Shown: positions 8,390-17,490 of the stretch, piece after piece
Numbering within the stretch: position 1 is the first letter of the stretch
How the letters are laid out: the number at the start of each line of letters is the position of its first letter
NCBI RefSeq assembly: GCF_000829435.1
Contig: NZ_JXRP01000009.1
Coordinates: 744,001-808,000 of the forward strand
Length of the DNA: 64,000 nt
Origin: Jeotgalibacillus soli
GTDB lineage: Bacteria; Bacillota; Bacilli; Bacillales; Jeotgalibacillaceae
Direction of reading: 5' to 3'
Notes under the pieces: model-generated
Told to the model about the DNA's origin: nothing
Seen by the model: the letters and a program-made list of their open reading frames with translations, nothing else
Database searches by the model: none
Made by a program: the position numbers and the translations under genes

Positions 8390-10360
8390 TTGAAGATACT
8401 CCATATAAATACAAACGATCTTCGCGGCGGTGCAGCTAAAGTGATGATGCGGCTTGTCGAACAGCAAATTGATCTTGGTCATGACTGTCGGGTGCTAGTG
8501 GGGAATAAAGAATCAGATAATTTGGTTGTTGCTCCTTTTGATACCAAAAGAAATAAACATACTATGAAACGAAGTGTGGAAGAAGGCTATGTAGATTATG
8601 ATACCCTTGGCGCATTTTTCTTGTCTGAAAATCCTCTTGTGCAGGAAGCAGATGTAATTCATCTTCATAATGCCCATGGAAATTATCTTCATCCTTATGC
8701 TCTCTCGGCTTTATCACATATAAAGCCGATTGTTTGGTCGCTTCATGATATGCAATCAATTACTGGTCACTGTTCGTATTCGTATGATTGTGAAAAGTGG
8801 CGTTTCGGATGTGGTGATTGTCCCGATTTAAATGAGTATCCCTCAATTCAAGTTGATCGTACGGCGTTGAACTGGATCGAAAAACAAGATGTATACGAAC
8901 ATTCTCATTTTTATATTGTTCCTGTAGCAGAGTGGATAGGCAACATGGCATCTGCAGGGCTGTTGAAAGATCTGCCTTTCGAGGTCATCTTGAATGGTGT
9001 GGACATTGATATATATCGCCCGATGGATAAGCAGTCTATGCGCCGGAAGTATGGGATTCCAACAGACCGGGTTATTATCGGGGCAGTAGCGAATGGTGGC
9101 ACATTTGGCCAGGAGCGAAAAGGCGGCAGTTATGTTCAGGCGGTGGTGGATCGTTTAGTTAAATCGGGCTATAATGTGTTGCTTGTAAACGTGGGCGGCG
9201 AGAAGAAAGGTTTTGATGGAGACCATTTGTATCATGTCGGCTACCTTTCGACGGAGGAAGAGATGGCTGAGGTGTATAATACGTTTGATCTTTATTTGTT
9301 TCCTTCGATTGCTGATACGTGTCCGCTTGTCATCTCGGAAGCAATGGCATGTGGCGTGCCAATTGTGACGTTTGCGACGGGTGGAATTCCAGAGCTTGTA
9401 CAGCATGGCAAGAACGGTTTTGTAGCTCCTTATAAAGATGTTGAGGAATTGTATAAGTATTCGGAACAACTTGTTAAGGATAGAGAGCTTCGTCATACTT
9501 TTGCGACCGAGGCACGTGACTATTGTGTAAAATATTTTGATCATCGGCTTGTGACGGAAAAATATTTGAAGGTATATGAAAAAGCGATTCGTCATTTTGA
9601 AGCAAAAAAAGAGGAAGTTCTTGTGTTTGATCTGAACTTTGTGCCGGATGTGGTGAAACAACGGCCGGAATTTTTACATGCTGAGCATATGAAAAAAGAT
9701 GGTGTGAAGAAAAGTTCAATTAAGCGGAATTTTGCTGTCTTGCATAGTGGCTATGAAGATATTGACGATGTGGATGCTGTTTTTTTATATAGACAGGGAT
9801 TTGAATACAGTGATGATTTTATAGAAACGATGTTGTATAAAGGAATCAATACAGATGTATTGACGAGCAAAACTGTGCTGAAAAGAAAAAACGGAAAGGC
9901 ATTTTTTAAGCCAATCTCAGCGATTGAAACAGATGGACTGAATACGGCATTTGGAAGCAATTTCTATTCATCTGCTTTTTTCAAAGAGAATAAAAAGTCT
10001 ATTCTTAGTGGAGATGTTATCCGGTGTTCATCTGAACAATACTCAACAGAGTCAGTGGGTGTGTTAATTGATGATTACTTGCGTCTGAAATTTAGTGGCT
10101 CTGTCTATGTATATGGAGCTGGTACTCATACAATAGAGCTTTTGGAGGAAAGTGTATATCTACGCGAAAGAGCAATCAAAATCATTGACCAAAACCCCTC
10201 TTTGATTGGAACAAAGCTATTAGAGCATTATGAAATTGTTTCTTTGGAGGATATACATTCTGCTGTTCCTATTTTAATTTCATCAGCGAGCTTTGAAGAA
10301 GAAATTTATGAACAGCTTTGCCAAACTGTTTTAAACCCGCTTATTAAAATTTATAACTAA
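8390..10360 (+). CDS. GT4 glycosyltransferase with C-terminal Rossmann domain
   Basis: TTG at 8390 is taken as the start because AAAGGA lies 7 bases before it and the product then begins LKILHINTNDLRGGAAKVMM, a typical GT-B N-terminus; a GTG at 8360 would overlap the upstream gene. Residues 1-410 are a retaining GT4 glycosyltransferase, with FPSIADTCPLVISEAMACG as the donor-binding E(x7)E region. Residues about 420-560 form an unrecognised middle domain. From about 570 comes the shared Rossmann domain (VYVYGAGTHTIELL, then IIDQNP). 656 residues in total. Probably extends the flagellar glycan. Sugar unknown. Confidence 0.85.
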   Translation: MKILHINTNDLRGGAAKVMMRLVEQQIDLGHDCRVLVGNKESDNLVVAPFDTKRNKHTMKRSVEEGYVDYDTLGAFFLSENPLVQEADVIHLHNAHGNYLHPYALSALSHIKPIVWSLHDMQSITGHCSYSYDCEKWRFGCGDCPDLNEYPSIQVDRTALNWIEKQDVYEHSHFYIVPVAEWIGNMASAGLLKDLPFEVILNGVDIDIYRPMDKQSMRRKYGIPTDRVIIGAVANGGTFGQERKGGSYVQAVVDRLVKSGYNVLLVNVGGEKKGFDGDHLYHVGYLSTEEEMAEVYNTFDLYLFPSIADTCPLVISEAMACGVPIVTFATGGIPELVQHGKNGFVAPYKDVEELYKYSEQLVKDRELRHTFATEARDYCVKYFDHRLVTEKYLKVYEKAIRHFEAKKEEVLVFDLNFVPDVVKQRPEFLHAEHMKKDGVKKSSIKRNFAVLHSGYEDIDDVDAVFLYRQGFEYSDDFIETMLYKGINTDVLTSKTVLKRKNGKAFFKPISAIETDGLNTAFGSNFYSSAFFKENKKSILSGDVIRCSSEQYSTESVGVLIDDYLRLKFSGSVYVYGAGTHTIELLEESVYLRERAIKIIDQNPSLIGTKLLEHYEIVSLEDIHSAVPILISSASFEEEIYEQLCQTVLNPLIKIYN

Positions 10361-10375
10361 GGTAGGAAAAATTGT

Positions 10376-11398
10376 ATGAAGACAGCATTAATCACAGGCA
10401 TTACTGGTCAGGATGGCGCCTATTTAGCTGAGTTTCTTTTCGAAAAAGGTTATAAGGTTCACGGCCTTATCCGCCGCTCGTCAATTGAGAAGCTTGACCG
10501 GATTGAGCATCTTGTACATGACGAGCGGTTGACACTTCACTATGGAGATATGACGGATTCGTCAAATGTTATCCGGCTTTTATCAGAGCTGCATCCGGAT
10601 GAGGTTTATAATCTGGCGGCGCAAAGTCATGTACATGTATCGTTTGAGACGCCGGAGTATACGGCGAATGCGGATGGGATCGGGACGCTTCGTTTACTGG
10701 AGGCTGTTCGGATTCTGGGTTTAGAGGAAAAGACTCGCTTATATCAGGCATCGACAAGTGAACTGTACGGGAAGGTGCAGGAGACACCGCAAAGTGAGAC
10801 GACGCCGTTTTATCCGCGCAGTCCGTATGCAGCGGCGAAGTTGTATGCTTTCTGGATTACAGTGAATTACCGAGAGGCATACAATCTGTATGCTTGCAAT
10901 GGGATTTTATTTAATCATGAATCGCCATTGCGCGGAGAGACTTTTGTAACGAGAAAGATTACAATGGCTGCGGCCCGAATTAAGCTTGGTTTGCAGGATT
11001 GCTTGTATCTAGGGAATCTCGATTCAAAGCGCGACTGGGGCTTTGCCGGCGATTATGTGGAAGCAATGTGGCTCATGCTTCAGCAGGATCAGCCGGAAGA
11101 CTTTGTGATTGCGACGGGTGAGACGCGGACGGTTCGTGAGTTCGTGGAGCGCGCATTTCTGGAGACTGGAATAGAGATTTTATGGCAGGGGAATGGTGCG
11201 GAGGAGAAGGGTGTCGACCAGGCAACAGGCAAGACAGTCGTCTCGGTTGATCCCCAGTTTTTCCGCCCCACAGAAGTGGACCTGCTTCTTGGCAATCCGG
11301 CGAAAGCGAAAGAAAAGCTAGGGTGGCAGCCGAAGACAAGCTTTGATGAGCTTGTGAAGATGATGATGAAGTCGGATTTGAAGAACGCGAAAAAATAA
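10376..11398 (+). CDS. gmd: GDP-mannose 4,6-dehydratase
   Basis: A 340-residue extended SDR that converts GDP-D-mannose to GDP-4-keto-6-deoxymannose using bound NADP. Residues 3-20 carry [19 protein letters not shown], the diagnostic GMD dinucleotide loop; [13 protein letters not shown] follows, and the YxxxK pair lies in [31 protein letters not shown] is a GMD hallmark. With manC and fcl in the same island it forms the GDP-L-fucose route. Its codon third positions look richer in G+C than those of the flanking glycosyltransferases, hinting at a mosaic origin. A hairpin follows. Confidence 0.97.
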   Translation: MKTALITGITGQDGAYLAEFLFEKGYKVHGLIRRSSIEKLDRIEHLVHDERLTLHYGDMTDSSNVIRLLSELHPDEVYNLAAQSHVHVSFETPEYTANADGIGTLRLLEAVRILGLEEKTRLYQASTSELYGKVQETPQSETTPFYPRSPYAAAKLYAFWITVNYREAYNLYACNGILFNHESPLRGETFVTRKITMAAARIKLGLQDCLYLGNLDSKRDWGFAGDYVEAMWLMLQQDQPEDFVIATGETRTVREFVERAFLETGIEILWQGNGAEEKGVDQATGKTVVSVDPQFFRPTEVDLLLGNPAKAKEKLGWQPKTSFDELVKMMMKSDLKNAKK

Positions 11399-11409
11399 AT
11401 AATTTTATA

Positions 11410-11453
11410 GAAAGGAACTGAATGTAAAAAACTATATTCAGTTCCTTTCTTTT
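11410..11453 (+). terminator. Intra-operon hairpin between gmd and fcl
   Basis: A perfect 14-bp stem (GAAAGGAACTGAAT with ATTCAGTTCCTTTC) and 12-nt loop are followed by only TTTT. It lies inside a run of genes that otherwise look co-transcribed, so it may attenuate rather than end transcription or protect the mRNA end. Confidence 0.7.
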
Positions 11454-11495
11454 GGACCGATAATAAAAAAGAGATTACAGCAAAGGTGCGGAAAA

Positions 11496-12440
11496 ATGGA
11501 AAAACAGTCGAAAATATATGTAGCTGGTCATCGCGGTCTTGCAGGTTCTGCGATTGTTAGGATGCTAGAGTCACTGGGCTATGAGAATATTGTGAAGCGG
11601 GCAAGCAGCGAGCTGGATCTTCGTAAGCAATCGGATGTTGAGACATTTTTTGAAGAAGAAAAGCTGGAGTATGTCTTTTTAGCTGCGGCAAAAGTCGGCG
11701 GGATTATGGCAAATGCAACATATCCAGGACAATTTTTATATGAAAATATGATGATTCAATCGAATGTTATAGAAGCTTCGCGGCAGTATGGAGTGAAAAA
11801 GCTGCTATTTTTAGGCAGTACGTGCATCTACCCGAAATTGGCCCCGCAGCCGTTGAAAGAAGAGTATTTGTTGACGGGAGAACTGGAGCCTACAAATGAA
11901 CCTTATGCCCTTGCGAAAATTGCCGGCATTAAAATGTGCAATGCGTACAATAAAGAATACGGTACAAATTTTATTAGCGTGATGCCGACAAATTTATACG
12001 GTCCGAATGATAATTTTGATTTGGAAACGTCACATGTGCTGCCTGCGCTTATGCGGAAAATTCATGAAGCGAAGGTAAACGAACGACCAACAGTCACTGT
12101 TTGGGGATCGGGGAATCCACTGAGGGAATTTTTGCATGTGAATGATTTAGCGGCTGCATGTGTGTTTTTGATGGAGCGGTATGAAGCTGAGCATATTGGT
12201 GAGTTCGTCAATATCGGAACTGGAGAAGAAATTTCGATCCGGGGACTCGCCGAATTGCTTTGTGACGTGATTGGCTTTGAAGGAAACCTTGTATTTGACG
12301 CATCGAAGCCAGATGGGACACCAAGGAAAGTGACAGATGTAACAAGATTAAAAGAGCTTGGATGGCAGGCTAATGAGCCGTTAAATGTAGGAATAGTACA
12401 AACGTATCAATGGTATGTAGAAAATGTGGTGAAACAATGA
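11496..12440 (+). CDS. fcl: GDP-L-fucose synthase
   Basis: A 314-residue epimerase/reductase that turns GDP-4-keto-6-deoxymannose into GDP-L-fucose with NADPH. Visible motifs are YVAGHRGLAGSAIVRML at the N-terminus, AAAKVGGIMANATYP, the catalytic Ser in FLGSTCIYP, and YxxxK in EPYALAKIAGIKMC. Length and motifs match the WcaG/Fcl family. It lies downstream of gmd, past a hairpin. Its stop overlaps the next gene's ATG (ATGA). Supplies fucose for one of the glycosyltransferases around it. Confidence 0.97.
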   Translation: MEKQSKIYVAGHRGLAGSAIVRMLESLGYENIVKRASSELDLRKQSDVETFFEEEKLEYVFLAAAKVGGIMANATYPGQFLYENMMIQSNVIEASRQYGVKKLLFLGSTCIYPKLAPQPLKEEYLLTGELEPTNEPYALAKIAGIKMCNAYNKEYGTNFISVMPTNLYGPNDNFDLETSHVLPALMRKIHEAKVNERPTVTVWGSGNPLREFLHVNDLAAACVFLMERYEAEHIGEFVNIGTGEEISIRGLAELLCDVIGFEGNLVFDASKPDGTPRKVTDVTRLKELGWQANEPLNVGIVQTYQWYVENVVKQ

Positions 12441-13549
12441 ACAAACAGCCAAAAATCAGCATTATAACCGCCTGCTTTAACAGTGAAGAAACAATTGAAC
12501 AGACGATCCAGAGTGTGATTAATCAAACATATGACAATGTTGAATATATTTTGATCGATGGTGCTTCGAGTGATGGAACGATGGAGATTGTGAATAAATA
12601 TCGGGATCGCATTGCTGTTTTGGTATCAGAAAAGGATGGCGGCGTATATGATGCTTTTAATAAAGGAATTGAATATGCAAGCGGTGAATATATTTTATTT
12701 TTAAACTCTGACGATTATTTTTTCGCTGAATCGGTCATTGAACAGTTAGCGGATTTTCTGAAAGATAAAAATTATCCTGCAGGTGTGTATGGAGACATTT
12801 ATATAAAAAATGAGCTGTCTGGCTTTATAAGTCGTTATGGTGAGTTATTCAACTTAGAAAAAATAAAGAATGGATCAATGCCTCCGCACCCGGGAACACT
12901 GCTTTCTAAAAAAGTGATTCTTGAATTTGGGGGCTTCGATTTAACATATCGAATCGCAGCGGATTTTGATCTTCTTACGAAAATATATTTGAAATATGAA
13001 AACATGCTATTCCATATTCCAATACTTGTGACCGTTTTTCGATTGGGTGGTCTTTCAAGTCATATAGAGACATCGCCCATTGTAAAACAAGAAACAAAAA
13101 GTATTATCAATCATTATTTTCCAGACAACGACTCTGTTTTTGATGTGAGTGTATCTCGCACAAATGAAGACTATTTAAAGGCATGGCTTGAAAAAGTTAT
13201 TTTTAGTAATAAGTCCATTAGTGAACCTTTAAAACAGCGCCAAATAAAGAACGTTATGATTTTTGGCAGTGGAGAGATGGCTCTCTTAATTGCACATGAT
13301 TTGAAGAAAAATGGCATAAAAGTATGTGGTTTTCTTGATAACAATCGTGAAAGACAAGGTATTGTAATGAATGGCGTGAAGGTATTCCCCCCAGAAGGGT
13401 TGATCGAGAAGGGACAATTATTAGATGCTGTTATTTATGGTTTTCAAGGATATCATGAAGACGCTGCTGAACAACAGTTAGATTCTTTTGCATTAAAGAA
13501 AAGCATCATACGCTTAAGCTGGAGAAATCTAATTAGCGAGATAGACTAA
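12437..13549 (+). CDS. GT2 glycosyltransferase with C-terminal Rossmann domain
   Basis: The ATG at 12437 overlaps the fcl stop as ATGA and gives MNKQPKISIITACFNSEETI, a standard GT2 beginning; an ATG at 12410 lies inside fcl and is less likely. Residues 1-220 are the GT-A catalytic domain, with ILIDGASSDGT and LNSDDYF (the metal-binding acidic motif). Residues about 270-370 are the shared Rossmann domain (VMIFGSGEMALLIA, then GFLDNN). The product is 370 residues. Cytoplasmic, inverting family. The sugar transferred is not deducible. Confidence 0.88.
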   Translation: MNKQPKISIITACFNSEETIEQTIQSVINQTYDNVEYILIDGASSDGTMEIVNKYRDRIAVLVSEKDGGVYDAFNKGIEYASGEYILFLNSDDYFFAESVIEQLADFLKDKNYPAGVYGDIYIKNELSGFISRYGELFNLEKIKNGSMPPHPGTLLSKKVILEFGGFDLTYRIAADFDLLTKIYLKYENMLFHIPILVTVFRLGGLSSHIETSPIVKQETKSIINHYFPDNDSVFDVSVSRTNEDYLKAWLEKVIFSNKSISEPLKQRQIKNVMIFGSGEMALLIAHDLKKNGIKVCGFLDNNRERQGIVMNGVKVFPPEGLIEKGQLLDAVIYGFQGYHEDAAEQQLDSFALKKSIIRLSWRNLISEID

Positions 13550-13623
13550 GAGAGACATATATGAGTTATGATGTGATCGTCGATAAAGTAAAATCTAACG
13601 TGGCTCTTGAAAGGAAAGTGCAG

Positions 13624-15126
13624 ATGAAAATTGCATTAATAGTAAGACGTTTAGATGTAGGCGGCATTGAAAATCTAATTTTAAGAATATCGGAATGTCT
13701 TAAAGCGAACCATGACGTTTGTATTATCAGCACAGAAGGAACGGGATTCTGGGATATAAAAGCCGAAGTTATTGGTATAAAGGTGAAAAAGTATTGTATT
13801 TGGGATTACAGCGACCCTTTAACTTTTATTAATAGAATAGCGGGCCACATAAATGAAGAGTCGTTTGATGCGGTTTATTTTAATGACACTATGATTGGAA
13901 ATGCTCTATCAACGTTGCTGCATTCCAATATCAAGAAGATTTCAGTTCTCCATGCTTTGGATTCGGCATCGACGGCAGTAGCCTTTTCTAATAATGAGCA
14001 CATAAATGGTTTTATTGCAGTGAGTCCCCGAATAAAAAAAATTATGAATGAGCACAAATTAAATAATACTTTTCTCATACCAAATGGCGTTAGCGATGAT
14101 TATTTTGATAAAAGTAGCAGTAGAGACAAAGCTGATCAGAATAAACTTAAACTGCTATATTGCGGTCGTCTTTCTCATAAGGATAAAGGTGTATTGTTTA
14201 TACCAGAGCTCCTGGATATATTTTCTTTACATTTTAACCAGCATTTCGAGCTTACAATAATAGGTGATGGTCCTGATCGCAATCAGTTGGAAAAATTGCT
14301 GAAGGAAAGGCATCTTACTAACTTTGTTTCTATAATGGGAAATATGTCAAAAGAAAACGTCATATATGAAATGAAGAAAGCACAATTTTTGATATTTCCC
14401 TCTCTGTCAGAAGGGTTTGGTTTATCCATACTTGAGGCGCAGAGCACGGGGTGCATACCTGTAGCCTTTAAAATCGAGGGTGTTACAGATTATCTTATTA
14501 ATGACAATATTAACGGTCTATTATGTGAATATGGGAATGTAAAAGACATGTTTGAAAAAATAAATAGTGTATACGCGGATAAGATTAAAATGAATGCAAT
14601 AAGCAAGGCAGCAATTCTAAACTCGCAAAATTTTAAAATTGAGAAAACAGCCAATGAATGGATAAAAATTATTGATAAAATGCCGCTAAATCAAGTGGAA
14701 TCTAAGGAGAATAATATTAATAGTATTATTAACGTACTAAGTATTGCGGCTGATCAGCAAACAATGTCAGCTAAAAAAAAATGGTTGGAAAACTATTATA
14801 ATCGCTTGGATGGTAATTTAACATTATTAAAGGAAAACGGGATTAAAAATGTTGTCATTTTCGGAACAATGTACATGTCTCATTTTATCTATGCAAATCT
14901 TTTGAAAGAAAAGTTTAAAATTGTCAGCTTTATTGATAATTTTAAAATTCAGCCATCCTCAATAAATCAAATTCCCATATATAACGAGCATTGGCTGGAA
15001 GAAAATAAAGATTTGTATGATGCTGTTATTGTTTCGGTAGAATCTCTCTCAAGAAAAGACATAAAAGAAAATTTTGAAAAAAAAATTCCGGAAAAACACA
15101 TTTTTGATTGGGTGGAACTTCTATAA
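13624..15126 (+). CDS. GT4 glycosyltransferase with C-terminal Rossmann-like domain
   Basis: The start at 13624 has GAAAGGAAAG upstream and yields MKIALIVRRLDVGGIENLIL, a normal GT4 N-terminus; an ATG at 13561 would add 21 residues. Residues 1-370 form a GT-B fold with KLLYCGRLSHKDKGV and the donor-site FPSLSEGFGLSILEAQSTG. Residues about 405-500 resemble the island's Rossmann domain (VVIFGTMYMSHFIY, then FIDN), but the second glycine of the GxG loop is Met, so nucleotide binding may be altered. Strikingly AT-rich. Confidence 0.85.
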   Translation: MKIALIVRRLDVGGIENLILRISECLKANHDVCIISTEGTGFWDIKAEVIGIKVKKYCIWDYSDPLTFINRIAGHINEESFDAVYFNDTMIGNALSTLLHSNIKKISVLHALDSASTAVAFSNNEHINGFIAVSPRIKKIMNEHKLNNTFLIPNGVSDDYFDKSSSRDKADQNKLKLLYCGRLSHKDKGVLFIPELLDIFSLHFNQHFELTIIGDGPDRNQLEKLLKERHLTNFVSIMGNMSKENVIYEMKKAQFLIFPSLSEGFGLSILEAQSTGCIPVAFKIEGVTDYLINDNINGLLCEYGNVKDMFEKINSVYADKIKMNAISKAAILNSQNFKIEKTANEWIKIIDKMPLNQVESKENNINSIINVLSIAADQQTMSAKKKWLENYYNRLDGNLTLLKENGIKNVVIFGTMYMSHFIYANLLKEKFKIVSFIDNFKIQPSSINQIPIYNEHWLEENKDLYDAVIVSVESLSRKDIKENFEKKIPEKHIFDWVELL

Positions 15127-15156
15127 TTAATAAAATTAATTATTGGGGGATAGTAA

Positions 15157-16284
15157 ATGCATGCGTCTGTCTTAATTAATAACTACAACTATGGAAGGTT
15201 TCTTGATGATTGTATTGAATCAGTACTGCAACAAACATATCCTAATATAGAGATTGTTGTATATGATGACGGTTCAACCGATGAATCTTTGACAGTACTC
15301 AACAAATACAAGGATCAAATAACGATTATTTCAAAACCGAATTATGGAAAGACACCAAATATTAATCAAATGAATGCGGTTTATCAAGCATTTTTAAAAT
15401 CCAGTGGAGATATTATATTTTTACTTGATAGTGATGATATTTTTCATCACGAGAAAATAGAAAAAGCTATCAAGATATTTGAAGGAGACCCAAATGTTGA
15501 CACACTGCAGCATCCGTTAATAGAAATGAATGGTGTAGGACAGCTGGCAGATAGAATTATTCCCGTTTTTAAAAAAGTTGACGATTATAAAGAATATATA
15601 TTTTCATCACAGAATCTTTTTCATCTCTTTGTACCAACGAGTGGGCTGGTTTTTAAAAGAGAGATATTAGGTGAACTGCTCCCGTTAGAAGAGGATGATT
15701 TATCTACCATGTATGTTGACACACGACTTATGCTGTTAAGCGTGTTAAAAGGCTGTATTCAAACAATAGAAGAGCCGCTTTCCTATTATCGGATTCATGG
15801 CTCTAATAACTCTAGTAAAATAGGGGATGTAAAGGTACATCAACAGTATACAGAAGAGCTTTATAAATATTTTAATAAGGTGTCCACTGAAAACGGTGGA
15901 GGACAAATTGTATTTAATAACTTTCGTTTTCTAGAAAGTACGTTTTTTTATCCCCTTATCAATATAATAAAAATTAATGCGTTTTTTGGAAGTGAAGAGA
16001 CAGAACATGAACGATGGATATGGGGGGCAGGCGAAGCAGGACAAACTGTTCTTCACTCTTTAAAGCACGAAAAGCATCTATTTAAAGGTTTTATTGACAT
16101 GGATCCGCAAAAACAACAGGCAATTGTAATGGATAAGAAAGTGAATCATCCTGAAGACATACTGCTGTTAAAAAATACAAAAATACTTGTATCCCCTTAT
16201 CATGCCTATAAAGAGATTTCAGGATATTTGAGGTCAATTGGATTAGTTGAAGGATTGAATTTTATTTCTCCATATCGAGATTAA
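15157..16284 (+). CDS. GT2 glycosyltransferase with C-terminal Rossmann domain
   Basis: A 375-residue protein. ASVLINNYNYGRFLDDCIES and VVYDDGSTDES, with LLDSDDIF as the acidic motif, mark a GT2 catalytic domain in residues 1-230. Residues about 285-375 are the shared Rossmann domain (WIWGAGEAGQTVL, then GFIDMDPQ). GGGGGA lies 9 bases upstream of the ATG. Its stop overlaps an ATG of the next frame. Likely one of the enzymes that extends the flagellar glycan. Confidence 0.86.
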   Translation: MHASVLINNYNYGRFLDDCIESVLQQTYPNIEIVVYDDGSTDESLTVLNKYKDQITIISKPNYGKTPNINQMNAVYQAFLKSSGDIIFLLDSDDIFHHEKIEKAIKIFEGDPNVDTLQHPLIEMNGVGQLADRIIPVFKKVDDYKEYIFSSQNLFHLFVPTSGLVFKREILGELLPLEEDDLSTMYVDTRLMLLSVLKGCIQTIEEPLSYYRIHGSNNSSKIGDVKVHQQYTEELYKYFNKVSTENGGGQIVFNNFRFLESTFFYPLINIIKINAFFGSEETEHERWIWGAGEAGQTVLHSLKHEKHLFKGFIDMDPQKQQAIVMDKKVNHPEDILLLKNTKILVSPYHAYKEISGYLRSIGLVEGLNFISPYRD

Positions 16285-16301
16285 TGGAAGAGGTTATATA
16301 T

Positions 16302-17471
16302 GTGAGTACTATTTCAGTTGTCATGCCCGCATTTAATGCTGAAGAGTATATAACGAAAGCAATCAAAAGTATTTTAAAACAGACTGTTCCCGTACAAGAA
16401 ATCATTGTTGTTGATGATGGCAGTGTCGATCAAACATCCCATATAGTAGAGGGTTTAAAAGAGCAATATCCAATGATAAAGTTAGTTAAACAAGAAAATA
16501 AAGGTGTTTCCAATGCGCGTAATCTAGGAATGAAGATCGCAGCAGGAGATTGGATATTATTTTTAGATGCTGATGATGAGTGTAGATCGAATCTGATTGA
16601 AACGTATAGATCAAAGCTTGCAACTAGCTCAAAGGATTATGATATTGCAATGGTCTATACGGCCTTTCAGCAGGTAGATGAGCAGTCAACAGAAATTTCA
16701 AAACCTTTGCGTGGAAAACGGTTAGCAGGAGAAGAAGGATTCTGCGATATTTTAATGCGTAATCCGATCGTTTCTCCTTCGGGTGTTCTTGTGAAAAAAA
16801 TAGCCTTAATGGAAACTGGCAGTTTTAATATTTCTTTAAAATACGATGAAGATGTAGATCTATGGATTCGGTTATTAGAGCATTTTACTATTGAATATAT
16901 TGATGAGCCGTTATCGCTTATTCGCCGTCATTTGAATAATACAACTTCAAGCATGAGTGTTTCACATAATGCCGAGAAACTTATATTAGATAAATATGGA
17001 ATTGATTATATAAAAGAAAAGCTTTTTAAACGGAATTTCTCTTTTGAAAAAAATAGTTTGGATTATGCGTTGTTTTTGCTGCGTTATGAAAAATTAGAAG
17101 AATGTCAACGTCTTTTAACCAGTTTAAATATTAAAAAAGAATCTGCCTCTTATATTACATTCTGTTTTTTACGTTCTGTTTGTTTCATTCATAAGCAAAA
17201 CTTTGAACTGGCAATTGAACAGTACAAGATTATTTTTTCTTTAAATAAAGAGCACGGAGCCTCTTTAAATAATGCAGGGATACTTTCAATGGTAAACGGT
17301 GATGCATTTCACGCAATTCAATATTTTAACCAGTCGTTGTTTTGTTTTCCAGGTTATTTAGATGCAAAGCATAATCTTCAACTTGCGGAGCTGGGTGAAG
17401 TAAAGGTAGATCCTTATCGATTTACTCTTAGAGAATTACGGCCGGTATTGCTGACGTATAGCAAAGATTAA
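16302..17471 (+). CDS. GT2 glycosyltransferase with C-terminal helical repeats
   Basis: GTG at 16302 is favoured because GAGG lies 8 bases before it; an ATG at 16284 overlapping the upstream stop is possible. Residues 1-230 are a GT2 domain: ISVVMPAFNAEEYI, VVDDGSVDQTS and FLDADDE. Instead of the Rossmann domain found on its neighbours, residues about 245-390 form paired helices resembling tetratricopeptide repeats (SLNNAGILSMVNGDAFHAIQ). TPR-linked glycosyltransferases often act on protein-bound glycans, so docking to the flagellin or to partners is a possible role. Confidence 0.83.
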   Translation: MSTISVVMPAFNAEEYITKAIKSILKQTVPVQEIIVVDDGSVDQTSHIVEGLKEQYPMIKLVKQENKGVSNARNLGMKIAAGDWILFLDADDECRSNLIETYRSKLATSSKDYDIAMVYTAFQQVDEQSTEISKPLRGKRLAGEEGFCDILMRNPIVSPSGVLVKKIALMETGSFNISLKYDEDVDLWIRLLEHFTIEYIDEPLSLIRRHLNNTTSSMSVSHNAEKLILDKYGIDYIKEKLFKRNFSFEKNSLDYALFLLRYEKLEECQRLLTSLNIKKESASYITFCFLRSVCFIHKQNFELAIEQYKIIFSLNKEHGASLNNAGILSMVNGDAFHAIQYFNQSLFCFPGYLDAKHNLQLAELGEVKVDPYRFTLRELRPVLLTYSKD

Positions 17472-17490
17472 AAGATGGAGGTGAAGTTTT

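Noticed and set aside
9155-9661. 168-residue minus-strand reading frame
   Set aside because: It is a shadow of the GT4 gene at 8390, which has clear motifs and ribosome binding site; it has no family features.
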